Shown here piece after piece: positions 26,303 to 34,600 of a stretch of 64,000 nt of DNA (positions within the stretch are counted from its first letter, which is position 1; each line of letters starts with the position of its first letter). The stretch is taken from contig JADJNW010000007.1 in NCBI GenBank assembly GCA_016714085.1, positions 186,001-250,000 on the forward strand, in the 5' to 3' direction. The position numbers were made by a program, and so were the translations under genes. The notes below the pieces were generated by a model. It searched no databases. It was not told the origin of the DNA and worked only from the letters and a program-made list of their open reading frames with translations. This DNA is from Saprospiraceae bacterium. GTDB lineage: Bacteria; Bacteroidota; Bacteroidia; Chitinophagales; Saprospiraceae.

Positions 26303-26513
26303 CGTCCCATAGGGACGGTTTATCGGTAGCAAAATATTTTATTATTAAACCCGTGCCGTGAGGTACGGATTATAACATTCCATAATGGCAAATATTTACA
26401 CAAAAAATCATATTCAAGACATAAGCCATACCTAAAGGCATGGCTGTTTATGATGATTATTTTTTCTACCAATAATTTGTCCTCCATAGGAGTCCTTCGG
26501 ACCTAACGGGACA
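26303..26513. repeat. Cluster of four small hairpin elements
   Basis: Four different stem-loops stand in a row: CGTCCCATAGGGACG (26303-26317, perfect), CCGTGCCGTGAGGTACGG (26351-26368), GCCATACCTAAAGGCATGGC (26425-26444), and AGGAGTCCTTCGGACCT (26488-26504) within an outer TGTCC...GGGACA. Each is flanked by AT-rich text that contains variants of GGTAGCAAAA, TGGCAAATA or its complement CTACCAATAA. They look like members of a REP-like intergenic family. No gene is seen in 26299-26538. Confidence 0.7.
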
Positions 26514-26538
26514 GGATAAATAACAAAACATAAAACCC

Positions 26539-27786
26539 ATGCTTCGTTTCTTCCGCAATATCCGCCGTCGCTTGCTCGATTCGGGCAAAGTGCAAAATTA
26601 TTTGCTTTACGCCGTTGGCGAAATATTATTAGTAATGATTGGTATTTTATTAGCGCTTCAAGTAAATAACTGGAATGAAAAGCATAAAATTTATGAAAAG
26701 CAAAAAGGTTATTTATTATTAATCAAGAATGAAATGGTGAATAATCTGGAGGCGCTATTGAGAGAGAAACAAACATTGATGTCCACGATTCACGCGCAGG
26801 AAAAAATTATAAATTTAATGTATAAAGACACTAATGATATTCCTGAAAAAGAGCTTTCCGCATTGATGGGGCAATCGTTTTCGCAGGACATCGAATTTCC
26901 ATACGAAAATGGCGCTTTAACCGAACTGAAATCTTCGGGCAGCTTAAAAGATATTGCCAATGATAGTATCAGGGCTATGCTGGCCTCCTGGGAGGGTAAA
27001 ATAGATTGGGTAAGGCTGCAAGAAAAATCGCTTTATGATTATTGGGTCAAATGCAACGATTATTTAGAAATACATGGAGACTTCGGAACGATCGTTTTTG
27101 GTACAGAAGAATCTGCCAATGGTAATAGCGATAAAATATTAAACAGACCTGGTAATAAATCTATTTTGCAATCAAGAGAATTTGGCAATAAGCTCCTGCT
27201 ATATAGCATGACAGGACAAGGGCTTCGGAATATCAGATATGTAGCATTAGAAAAGGATATTCGAAAGCTTATAAAGATGATTGACAGGGAATTAGGCATA
27301 AAAGAAACAATTCATTTCTATGATGAAAATATTGTTTTTTGGGATGGGCGATTGAATCCTAACTTATCCTACAGGTCGGTTACTTCTGGTGGCGCACCAA
27401 ATTGGGCTTCGGTAGAAAGCGCTGAACTTTGCATGAGCTATCCGGCACAGCAAGAATGGGGAATTCTTGATATAACGATGGGTACTCCAAGCAATCCTCC
27501 CAGACCATCAGCGGATTTTTCAAAATATAAAAAATTAGTAATTGAATTAAAAGGGGCGCAAGGCGGAGAACGAGTGCAAATAGCGATGAAAGATAAAGAT
27601 GATCCGGATGATGGAAGTGAAGCTAAGTTTCCGATTACGCTGACCAATGATTGGAAAACTTATGAAATCGACATCGCTAATAATTTTGCGAGCGCAGATG
27701 TAAAGAATCTGTATGTTATTGCCTCCATTGAATTTGGGGGCGCTGCGCCTCAAAACGTTTGTGTAAGAAAAATTTATTTTAAATAA
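26539..27786 (+). CDS. DUF6090 family protein with extra beta-sandwich domain, array copy 5
   Basis: The 415-residue product begins with MLRFFRNIRRRLLDSGKVQN, the single membrane helix and ALQVNNWNEKHKIYEKQKGY. Residues 110-130 hold the family motif (ALTELKSSGSLKDIANDSIR). Unlike the other copies it carries about 150 additional residues after position 260: VFWDGRLNPNLSYRSVTSGG, FSKYKKLVIELKGAQGGERV, NDWKTYEIDIANNF and the terminal NVCVRKIYFK. This resembles a galactose-binding or CBM-like jelly roll, so the outer part may bind carbohydrate. The array ends here. Confidence 0.83.
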   Translation: MLRFFRNIRRRLLDSGKVQNYLLYAVGEILLVMIGILLALQVNNWNEKHKIYEKQKGYLLLIKNEMVNNLEALLREKQTLMSTIHAQEKIINLMYKDTNDIPEKELSALMGQSFSQDIEFPYENGALTELKSSGSLKDIANDSIRAMLASWEGKIDWVRLQEKSLYDYWVKCNDYLEIHGDFGTIVFGTEESANGNSDKILNRPGNKSILQSREFGNKLLLYSMTGQGLRNIRYVALEKDIRKLIKMIDRELGIKETIHFYDENIVFWDGRLNPNLSYRSVTSGGAPNWASVESAELCMSYPAQQEWGILDITMGTPSNPPRPSADFSKYKKLVIELKGAQGGERVQIAMKDKDDPDDGSEAKFPITLTNDWKTYEIDIANNFASADVKNLYVIASIEFGGAAPQNVCVRKIYFK

Positions 27787-27937
27787 TTATACTAAAATAA
27801 AATCGTAATTACATATTTGATTTTTATATTTATTTGCAAATCAAAATATTGTAGACTGCCGACTGTTTACTGTTGACTGCATACTGGTATTATTACATTA
27901 CAGACAATTCCATTTACTAAATTTGATCTAAAATAAG

Positions 27938-28390
27938 ATGGTTATTCGAGAAGCAAGGGTTGAAGATATTACACAAATTCAAATCGTGAGAAATGCGGTA
28001 ACGGAAAATGCTTTGTCCGACCCTAATTTGGTGACAGATGAAGACTGCAAAATCTTTATAACAGCAAGAGGGAAAGGCTGGGTTTGTGAAATAAACGGCG
28101 AAATTATTGGTTTTTCTATTGTAGATTTAAAAGATAATAATATTTGGGCTTTATTTTTACATCCGGCGTATGAAAAGAAAGGAATTGGTCGGCAATTGCA
28201 CGATATCATGCTCGACTGGTATTTTAATCAAACAAGAAACACAGTCTGGTTGGGGACTTCCCCAAAAACAAGAGCAGCATCCTTTTACAGAAATGCAGGC
28301 TGGACGGAGGTTGGAATGCACGGAAAGAATGAACTTAAATTTGAAATGACTTATGATAATTGGTTAAATTTAAGGCCGAAAACGAAATAA
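27938..28390 (+). CDS. GNAT family N-acetyltransferase
   Basis: The 150-residue protein has the GNAT core: VIREARVEDITQIQIVRNAV at the start, a central strand GFSIVDLKDNNIWALFLHPA and the acetyl-CoA binding loop YEKKGIGRQLHDIMLDWYF, where KGIGRQL is motif A (Q/R-x-x-G-x-G/A). Motif B follows with AASFYRNAGWTEVG. It transfers an acetyl group from acetyl-CoA to an amine; the substrate cannot be told. It is a cytoplasmic single gene between the DUF6090 array and the ceramidase-like gene. Confidence 0.92.
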   Translation: MVIREARVEDITQIQIVRNAVTENALSDPNLVTDEDCKIFITARGKGWVCEINGEIIGFSIVDLKDNNIWALFLHPAYEKKGIGRQLHDIMLDWYFNQTRNTVWLGTSPKTRAASFYRNAGWTEVGMHGKNELKFEMTYDNWLNLRPKTK

Positions 28391-28477
28391 ATATGTAGTA
28401 TGCAAGCATTTACTACAAACAATTATTGATCAACAACTTTACAATATTATTATACTTGATATAAAATATAAAATATC

Positions 28478-29851
28478 ATGAAATCAAGATTTTTAATTTT
28501 TGGGATGCTACTGTTAATCGTTCATGCAAGAAGCATCGTTGCGCAGTCTTCTTCCATGACGTCTTTATCTGTTGGCGCAACAAAAGTGAATATTACACCT
28601 CCGCTAAATGAATTGCCGAAGCAATTTTCGGGTATTTATGATAGTATTTATTCAAGAGCGATTGTGATAAACGATGGAAATCAAATGATTGCATTCGTAA
28701 CGGTTGATATAGGTGCTATTTCAGATGACCTGGCATCGCGCCTGCTTCCACGAATTGAAAAACAAACCGGCATTCCTGAACAAAATATCATGATTACAGC
28801 TACCCATACGCATAGCGTGCCTTTTGGGATGAGTGGCGAGGCATTGGAATCAAAAATTGCGCAATCGGTGCAGTTCGCAAAAGCGCAGATGCTGCCTGCC
28901 AGGATTGGGTATGGAGAGGGTGTTTCTTATATAAATATTAATCGCAATATTATAGATCCCGAAACCCGAAGATGGTGGGAAGGCCCGAATTATGATGGTC
29001 CTTCCGATAAAACAGTAGCGGTAACTACTTTTGAAACGCTCGATGGTAAGCCAATCGCTGTTTATTATAATTATGCGATGCACGCCGTTATATCAGGTAT
29101 GTTTGATATGGTAAGCGGCGATGTGCCGGGTTTCACTTCTACATATATAGAAGATAATTTTGATAATAAAGTCGTAGCCCTTTGGTCCACAGGCGCTTGT
29201 GGCGATCAAAATCCTATTTATTATCAACAAACCTATGATTTGCGCGAAATTAGAATAAAAGAATACGCTGAAAGAGGAATTGATATTAGTAATAAAATGC
29301 CTCCCGGTGGGCAAGGATTAGATAGAAATGATCCGCAAGTCGCAAAATTGATGAATCAACAAAAGCAAATGCTGGCTTCGATGGGACAGTTTTTAGGGGA
29401 AGAAGTTTTACACGTAATGCGAGACATCAAAAGAAAGTCCTCAAATCCAACTATTTATACGGATCGAAAAACAGTAACTTGTCCTGGCCGCAAGCGCCTC
29501 GACGAAGGAAGAGCGGGATATGCCGGCACTTATGAAGATGCCGGCCCTGTTGATATAAAACTTGGCTTGATTGTAGTGGGTGATATTGCTTTTGCATCTG
29601 TAAATGGAGAAGTCTTTAATCCTATATCTACTCGACTAAAAAAAGAGTCGCCTTATGCCAATACCATGATGCTTACATTAACAAATGGTTATGCCAGGTC
29701 TGGCTACATTCCTCACGATGCAGCTTTTGGAACCTATACTTTTGAAGTCGTATCGTCCAGATTAAAGCCGGGCTGCGCTGAAGATGCTATTGTGAATGGC
29801 ATTCTTGATATGATGTATAATATTAGTAATTATTCATCAAAAAAGAAATAA
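28478..29851 (+). CDS. Neutral/alkaline ceramidase-like secreted hydrolase
   Basis: The 457-residue product has a signal peptide (ending SIVAQ) and the N-terminal domain of the neutral/non-lysosomal ceramidase family: VGATKVNITPPLNELP, FVTVDIGAISDDL and ITATHTHSVPFGM with zinc-type His residues, then YNYAMHAVISGMFDMVSGD and WSTGACGDQNPIY. The C-terminal part has VNGEVFNPIS and TNGYARSGYIPHDAAF. Family enzymes cleave the amide of ceramide or act on related N-acyl amides; many Bacteroidota versions are shorter than true ceramidases, as here, so the substrate is open. Periplasmic or exported. A bidirectional terminator follows. Confidence 0.85.
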   Translation: MKSRFLIFGMLLLIVHARSIVAQSSSMTSLSVGATKVNITPPLNELPKQFSGIYDSIYSRAIVINDGNQMIAFVTVDIGAISDDLASRLLPRIEKQTGIPEQNIMITATHTHSVPFGMSGEALESKIAQSVQFAKAQMLPARIGYGEGVSYININRNIIDPETRRWWEGPNYDGPSDKTVAVTTFETLDGKPIAVYYNYAMHAVISGMFDMVSGDVPGFTSTYIEDNFDNKVVALWSTGACGDQNPIYYQQTYDLREIRIKEYAERGIDISNKMPPGGQGLDRNDPQVAKLMNQQKQMLASMGQFLGEEVLHVMRDIKRKSSNPTIYTDRKTVTCPGRKRLDEGRAGYAGTYEDAGPVDIKLGLIVVGDIAFASVNGEVFNPISTRLKKESPYANTMMLTLTNGYARSGYIPHDAAFGTYTFEVVSSRLKPGCAEDAIVNGILDMMYNISNYSSKKK

Positions 29852-29900
29852 AATCAACCGTACATACATTATGAATTAAATTCCAATACATTATCTATTA

Positions 29901-29940
29901 GCAAAACCTATAAGGTTTCAAAAATCCTTATGGTTTATAG
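29901..29940. repeat. Hairpin with AAACCTATAAGGTTT motif
   Basis: CTATAAGGTTT is followed after six bases by CCTTATGGTTTATAG, giving an imperfect stem. The motif is a common intergenic repeat type in Bacteroidota and stands downstream of the ceramidase-like gene. Confidence 0.5.
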
Positions 29941-29980
29941 TGATATATTTATTTCGCATTGTAATAAATACATCATAAAA

Positions 29981-30016
29981 TGTAATTGCTACCTCGAAAA
30001 GAGCATAGCAATTACA
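29981..30016. terminator. Bidirectional terminator between convergent genes
   Basis: TGTAATTGCTA (29981-29991) pairs exactly with TAGCAATTACA (30006-30016) over a 14-base loop, with TAAAATTTT on the right side and AAAA before the left arm. It lies between the ceramidase-like gene (plus) and the MFS gene (minus) and can serve both. Confidence 0.75.
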
Positions 30017-30032
30017 TAAAATTTTATATTTT

Positions 30033-31262
30033 TCAAAGCTGTTGGGTGGCTACCACCGGCCGTTTTTCCAGCATCCGATATCCCAGGAAAATCAGAATAC
30101 TCAGTCCGGCAATCAAGTACCAGAGCGCCGTCCAGCCCAGGTGCGCCGCGATTTGCATTCCCAATACCGGCGCTATGATATGCGCCACCGACCAGGAACT
30201 GGAGTAGAGCGCCATGTACTGCCCACGGGTGGTCGGCGATGAGCGTTCGATGGCAAATACATTAGAAAATGGCATCATTAATATTTCACCGAATGTAATA
30301 ACAATAGCATAAATGATCACTGTACCGACCCAAGCGTTGGCGATATTGAGTAATAAATAGGATAATCCAAATAATAATACGCCCCAGGCCACGACGCGCA
30401 ATTTTTGAGGCATTTTGCTATCCAACGTATAAACCAAAGGCATTTCAATGAGTGCAATTAACAATCCATTCCCCGCCAAAAGTAAGCCAATCTGGCTTTC
30501 TGTCATTTGAAAATGTTGTTTGCAATAAACAGGAATTGTAGAAAACAATTGCATAAAAACGATCCCGCCCAAGGTCGTCAGCGCTATAAAAATCAAGAAT
30601 GTATGATCCCGATAAGCAGATGCAGAGGCCAAAACAGGTTTCGATTCATCGCCGGATTGTTCGGTTTGTTCTTGCTTCTGGCTTAGGAAAACACGGAATA
30701 GCATAGCCGCAGCAATACAAGTCAAACCATCCGCCCAGAATAACCATTTGAACCCGAAAGCGCCAGCAATAATGCCACCAATCGCAGGACCAATCGAAAA
30801 ACCAAGATTAATGGCCAAGCGAATCAAAGAGTAAGAACGAGCGCGATTCTTGGGTTTGCTATAAACAGCAATAGACGCGTGATTCGCAGGGCGAAAGGCA
30901 TCCGCGACAATGCTCAAAATGAAGACTGCAAGGCATATTCCAAGCATGGAATGCACAAATTGCAAGCTTATGAACATAATGCCTGTTAATATCAACGAGC
31001 CAAATTGCACCCAATAATAGCCGAATTGATCGGTCAATCGGCCACCCAACAAGCTACCAAATACCGAACCTACGCCAAAGCAAAACATGACCCAACCCGC
31101 TTGCGGCAGTGTGAAATGAAGCTCGCCCGTAAGGTACACCGACATAAACGGAATAACCATGGTGCCGCTCCGATTAATGAAAGTGACAAAAGCCAGCAGC
31201 CAAATGTCTTTGGATAAGCCCCCGAAGGATTCGCGGTAAAGATTGGCAGTTCGGCGAAGCAT
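30033..31262 (-). CDS. MFS transporter
   Basis: A twelve-helix major facilitator protein of about 409 residues from the ATG at 31262 (an ATG at 31310 would add 16 polar residues and is less likely). Helix 1 is DIWLLAFVTFINRSGTMVIP; the loop GSLLGGRLTDQFGYYWVQFG between helices 2 and 3 contains the MFS motif A (GxLxDRxGRR-like). SIVADAFRPANHASI and IRLAINLGFSIGPAIGGIIA resemble the drug or sugar efflux branch. The central loop with SQKQEQTEQSGDESKP separates the two halves. Substrate unknown. It reads toward the ceramidase-like gene and ends at the shared terminator. Confidence 0.9.
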   Translation of the reverse strand: MLRRTANLYRESFGGLSKDIWLLAFVTFINRSGTMVIPFMSVYLTGELHFTLPQAGWVMFCFGVGSVFGSLLGGRLTDQFGYYWVQFGSLILTGIMFISLQFVHSMLGICLAVFILSIVADAFRPANHASIAVYSKPKNRARSYSLIRLAINLGFSIGPAIGGIIAGAFGFKWLFWADGLTCIAAAMLFRVFLSQKQEQTEQSGDESKPVLASASAYRDHTFLIFIALTTLGGIVFMQLFSTIPVYCKQHFQMTESQIGLLLAGNGLLIALIEMPLVYTLDSKMPQKLRVVAWGVLLFGLSYLLLNIANAWVGTVIIYAIVITFGEILMMPFSNVFAIERSSPTTRGQYMALYSSSWSVAHIIAPVLGMQIAAHLGWTALWYLIAGLSILIFLGYRMLEKRPVVATQQL

Positions 31263-31496
31263 ACGATTGATTTCTTTGGTTGAACAAATCGAGTGATGAG
31301 GTTTCAACAATTCCGCACTTATAAAAAGTTCTGAAAAAGGGCTTTAATTTATAGCAATAGCAAATTTTATTTTACACACTGGAAAATAGTATTGAAATTA
31401 AGTTAATTTGAGTCCAAAATTCTGTTTAAACACATTAAACCGGAGACGTATTCCGTTTACAGCAAAGATTATTTTAAAACGAACAAAAACAAAGCT

Positions 31497-31907
31497 ATGC
31501 GTATTCAAAATTATTTCCTTGTTCTTGCCCTTGTACTGGCATCGCCGATGCTTTTTGTAGCAGAATTGAACGCACAATCCAATAAAAATAGGCAGGAACA
31601 AACCGAAGAAAAAGGCATTCTCTCGGTTTTTAAGAAAAAGGATATAGAAAGTAATAAAGATGTAAAGACAAAGAGCGAAATTGAAGAAAAGGATAAAAAA
31701 TCTTTAAAAATATTACATAAAGACGCCAAATCAGAAGTAAAAGCCTCCAAAAAAGAACGCAAAGCCGCCGAAGCCAAAGAGGAAGCTGCTCGCGCCCGCG
31801 CCGATGCGATCAAAGCCGAAAAACGCGCAGCCCGAAAAGAATCGAAAGCCGATAAAGCCGAGGAAAAGGCAGTAAAAACAAGAAGTAAAGCCAATTCCAA
31901 GGATTGA
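31497..31907 (+). CDS. Secreted Lys/Ala/Glu-rich coiled-coil protein
   Basis: The 136-residue product has a signal peptide (MRIQNYFLVLALVLASPMLF, probable end at LNAQ). The mature part is highly charged, starting SNKNRQEQTEEKGILSVFKK, then an uninterrupted helix of Lys, Glu, Ala and Arg (ASKKERKAAEAKEEAARARA and on) that should form a single alpha helix or coiled coil. It could be a periplasmic spacer or a nucleic-acid-like binding tail; no family is recognised. Its stop codon lies inside the left arm of the terminator at 31901. Confidence 0.7.
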   Translation: MRIQNYFLVLALVLASPMLFVAELNAQSNKNRQEQTEEKGILSVFKKKDIESNKDVKTKSEIEEKDKKSLKILHKDAKSEVKASKKERKAAEAKEEAARARADAIKAEKRAARKESKADKAEEKAVKTRSKANSKD

Positions 31908-31949
31908 TTTTGATCTGGTGACTTTAAGTCATCAGATCAAGATCAATCC
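31901..31949. terminator. Long convergent terminator containing both stop codons
   Basis: A near-perfect 24-base-pair inverted repeat: left arm from GGATTGATTTTGATC and right arm ending GATCAAGATCAATCC, with two mismatches and an almost absent loop. Both flanking genes end with the codons for Lys-Asp or Asn-Lys-Asp and then TGA inside the arms (plus stop 31905-31907, minus stop 31943-31945), so the last codons of the two proteins are forced to be symmetric. Confidence 0.8.
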
Positions 31950-33256
31950 TTGTTACGTGGAATCAGGAATAATTTCTCCTGACGCCCATCGATATAACGC
32001 ACCGTTTTTCCATCAAAAACGGCGTTTTCTTCCATTTTCATCAGGAAATTCCAATCATCAAGATAATTCCGAGAATTTAATTCTATCGAATAAGCCGTGT
32101 TTGGATTCATTTTGCAATCGCCCGTGAAAGGCACACCTTCTTGTCGATCCCACAAGCCAATGGTCGGGCCCGCCGCGTGGCCGTGCATTCCAATCGGATG
32201 GGTGTAAATAGAAGGTGAAATATCTTCTGCCTTGGCTTTGGCAAGGGCGTCCGCGAGAATCTCATTACCCGTCCGTCCGGTTTTAAACTCATTTGTCAAA
32301 ATATCCATCAAGCGCAAAGCCTTTTGATGCGCTTCTTTTAAATAAGTCGGTGCATCGGTTTCACCGGGTTTTAAAATATACGCATTTTCCTGGCAATCTG
32401 TATTCAAACCAAGATATGTAATACCAAAATCACAATGTAATAAATCGCCGGGCATGATCACGCTCTCGCCGGGACGCTGCGCAAAAGTACTTTGGCTATT
32501 GCCGGAAGGGCGCTGCACATCTACCGAAGGATGAAACCAAGTAACCAAGCCTAATTCGGCTATTCTTTGCCGAAACCACCACACGACATCCTCCGTTGTC
32601 GTGATGCCAGGTGTAATAACTTTCTCAGAAAAAGCTTCTTCTATAATTTTATGCGTGATGCGCATCGCATGATCGAACAGCACCATCTCTTGATCGGTGC
32701 GGGTTTCCAGCCATCGCACGCAAAGATTTTCAGCAGATATTACACGATCATGATATTTTTTATCTAAATATTTTATCATTTGATCATAATGATAAGACGA
32801 AAGTCCATCGGCATGACCAAAATGATCGGCTTTATTAATCGCAATTTTCTTGGGATTGCGCTCCTCGATTAATTGCTTGAGTTGCTTCCATTGATCGGGC
32901 TGGCGGTCAGGATTCCAGGCGCTTTTGAACAATTCACCCGCCGCATAACGCGCAACGGCCAAGCCTTCGAGTTTATCACCGGTATCATAAATAATGAGCA
33001 TCGTGGTGCGCCGTGCCGAGAGCCAGGTAGAAGGTAAAAAAGTCTTGAGAACCGCGTCTTCATTGTATTCTCTCGAAATCAATACCCACATATCGATGCC
33101 TTCCTCGCGCATAAGATTTGGTAAAACATTTTCAAAACGGGCCTTGAGCATTTGATCGCGCACTTCCGCTTGCTCGCGCTGCGAAAGGATATGCGGAATT
33201 TGAGCTTGTAAAGAAATAGCAAATAACAATGTAAAGAATAGTGTTATTTTTTTCAT
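31943..33256 (-). CDS. Secreted M24 family metallopeptidase (Xaa-Pro aminopeptidase-like)
   Basis: From the ATG at 33256 the product has 437 residues with a signal peptide (MKKITLFFTLLFAISLQAQ). A longer open frame reaches 33502, but its first 82 residues overlap the next gene and are not protein-like. The N-terminal creatinase-like domain has MWVLISREYNEDAVLKTFLP. The pita-bread catalytic domain holds HPSVDVQRP, GDLLHCDFGITYLGLNTD with the metal Asp pair, GMHGHAAGP with a metal His, and SIELNS and MEENAVF with metal Glu residues. Expected to remove residues before proline from peptides in the periplasm. Confidence 0.9.
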   Translation of the reverse strand: MKKITLFFTLLFAISLQAQIPHILSQREQAEVRDQMLKARFENVLPNLMREEGIDMWVLISREYNEDAVLKTFLPSTWLSARRTTMLIIYDTGDKLEGLAVARYAAGELFKSAWNPDRQPDQWKQLKQLIEERNPKKIAINKADHFGHADGLSSYHYDQMIKYLDKKYHDRVISAENLCVRWLETRTDQEMVLFDHAMRITHKIIEEAFSEKVITPGITTTEDVVWWFRQRIAELGLVTWFHPSVDVQRPSGNSQSTFAQRPGESVIMPGDLLHCDFGITYLGLNTDCQENAYILKPGETDAPTYLKEAHQKALRLMDILTNEFKTGRTGNEILADALAKAKAEDISPSIYTHPIGMHGHAAGPTIGLWDRQEGVPFTGDCKMNPNTAYSIELNSRNYLDDWNFLMKMEENAVFDGKTVRYIDGRQEKLFLIPRNKD

Positions 33257-33315
33257 ACTTGATAAGATATTATAGTGCAAAGACTTTAAGACTAGCCAAT
33301 ATAAAGAAAATAATA

Positions 33316-33588
33316 TTATAATAAACCTTTTACAATCTCCTCCCACTCTTCTTCCAAAGTCATATCCGGTCTCGTTCTTCCCGCGCGGCGATACCAATAA
33401 TCTGCATTCCAAAGGTCGCCTTCTTTGCGGTGGAGGTAAGCGTGCACCCAAGCACCATCGGGTGTTTCTATATCTTGAGCGATTTCGTGTGCTTTGTGCC
33501 AATTGCCTTGCGCATCCTGCCAGAGTGCTTGCAACAGTGGCGGCAAATCTTGAGGATGCGCAAGGCTTCTAAATTCGTCGAAGGTCAT
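33316..33588 (-). CDS. Conserved small hypothetical protein
   Basis: A 90-residue cytoplasmic protein with the striking conserved-looking centre PPLLQALWQDAQGNWHKAHE and WVHAYLHRKEGDLWNADYWY followed by RRAGRTRP and EEEWEEIVKGLL. I recall this as a small widespread Bacteroidota and proteobacterial family without known function; the HRKEGD and WNADYWYRRAG blocks look like a helical repeat. It is 59 bases upstream of the M24 peptidase start and could share its mRNA. Confidence 0.75.
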   Translation of the reverse strand: MTFDEFRSLAHPQDLPPLLQALWQDAQGNWHKAHEIAQDIETPDGAWVHAYLHRKEGDLWNADYWYRRAGRTRPDMTLEEEWEEIVKGLL

Positions 33589-33636
33589 TGCAGTGTTTTC
33601 ACAAAAATAATCATTTTTGGAAAACGATATAATATA

Positions 33637-34506
33637 TTACTTTTTCATAAAGCCTTGCACATCGAGCCAATCCGCAAATAGCTGAATCCAGCGATCTGAG
33701 GGCAGATTTTGTGTACGCATTCCAAAGCCATGTCCGCCTTTAGCATACAAATGTAATTCTGCCGTTTTTTGCGCTTTGGTCCAATCATTATATAATTGCA
33801 CACTATTTGGCGCTAAGCCAAGCATATCGTCGGTAGCAGCCAGAATAAATATCGGCGGGGCATCACTTGGCACATTTTTATTGGGCACCCAATCGTACGC
33901 TAAATAAATCGGCGCGACAAAATCAGGTCGGGAAGCAGCCGTATAATTCATTGCTACCGAAGTAGTTACCGTACCTCCAGCCGAAAATCCCATGATACCG
34001 ATACGATTTGTATTAATATTATAATTTTTTGCATTTTTACGCACATATTCCATCGCCGCCAGGCCATCAGCCATTGCCATTGGCACAATCGGCTTTACAT
34101 CTTGCTCCATTTTCGGGCCTTTGGTCATTATTTCTCCAACTGGATCACTGGTTTTAATCTCTACCAGGCGATATTTCAATACAAAACTCGTGATGCCTTT
34201 TTTAGCCAACCAGCGTGCCACGTCAAAGCCCTCGCTATCGATCGAAAGTGCGTGAAAACCGCCGCCCGGACAAATCACAACCGCCGTACCATTGGCAGTG
34301 CCGGGAGCAGGTTCAAAAACCGTAAGTGTCGGATTTACAACATTATACACAATACGAGTTCGCCACATATTATTATTATTCTCTTTTTCTTGATGCTTCC
34401 AGTTTTCAGAGCCTGGCGCTGCGCCTTCGTACAAACGAATCACTTTTTCTTGTGCAAAAACGCCCATGCTATAAAGAGATAATAAAAGAATCAGGAATTG
34501 TTTCAT
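33637..34506 (-). CDS. Secreted alpha/beta hydrolase, acetyl-xylan-esterase-like
   Basis: The 289-residue product has a signal peptide (ending MGVFAQ) and an alpha/beta hydrolase domain. The oxyanion region is VVICPGGGFHALSIDSEG, the nucleophile elbow IGIMGFSAGGTVTTS, the acid ILAATDDMLGL and the base His in AKGGHGFGMR. The layout fits Bacteroidota acetyl esterases or BD-FAE-like bifunctional feruloyl/acetyl-xylan esterases, which deacylate plant polysaccharides in the periplasm. It is directly downstream of a second esterase gene (34601-36225) in the same direction. Confidence 0.88.
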   Translation of the reverse strand: MKQFLILLLSLYSMGVFAQEKVIRLYEGAAPGSENWKHQEKENNNNMWRTRIVYNVVNPTLTVFEPAPGTANGTAVVICPGGGFHALSIDSEGFDVARWLAKKGITSFVLKYRLVEIKTSDPVGEIMTKGPKMEQDVKPIVPMAMADGLAAMEYVRKNAKNYNINTNRIGIMGFSAGGTVTTSVAMNYTAASRPDFVAPIYLAYDWVPNKNVPSDAPPIFILAATDDMLGLAPNSVQLYNDWTKAQKTAELHLYAKGGHGFGMRTQNLPSDRWIQLFADWLDVQGFMKK

Positions 34507-34600
34507 ATTTTATCAGTTTTGTTAATTTTTACATAATAAAAATGTGGCACATAATTAAAGATGCACCACACTTAATAAAAATATTACTTAGAGTCTTTAA

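Noticed and set aside
26250..26538. Insertion sequence inside the DUF6090 array
   Set aside because: There is no transposase frame, no matching terminal repeats around the block and no target duplication; only small hairpins are present.
31943..33502. Longer start for the M24 peptidase at 33502
   Set aside because: The first 82 residues are basic, without family pattern, and overlap the conserved small gene at 33316-33588; a clear signal peptide starts at 33256.
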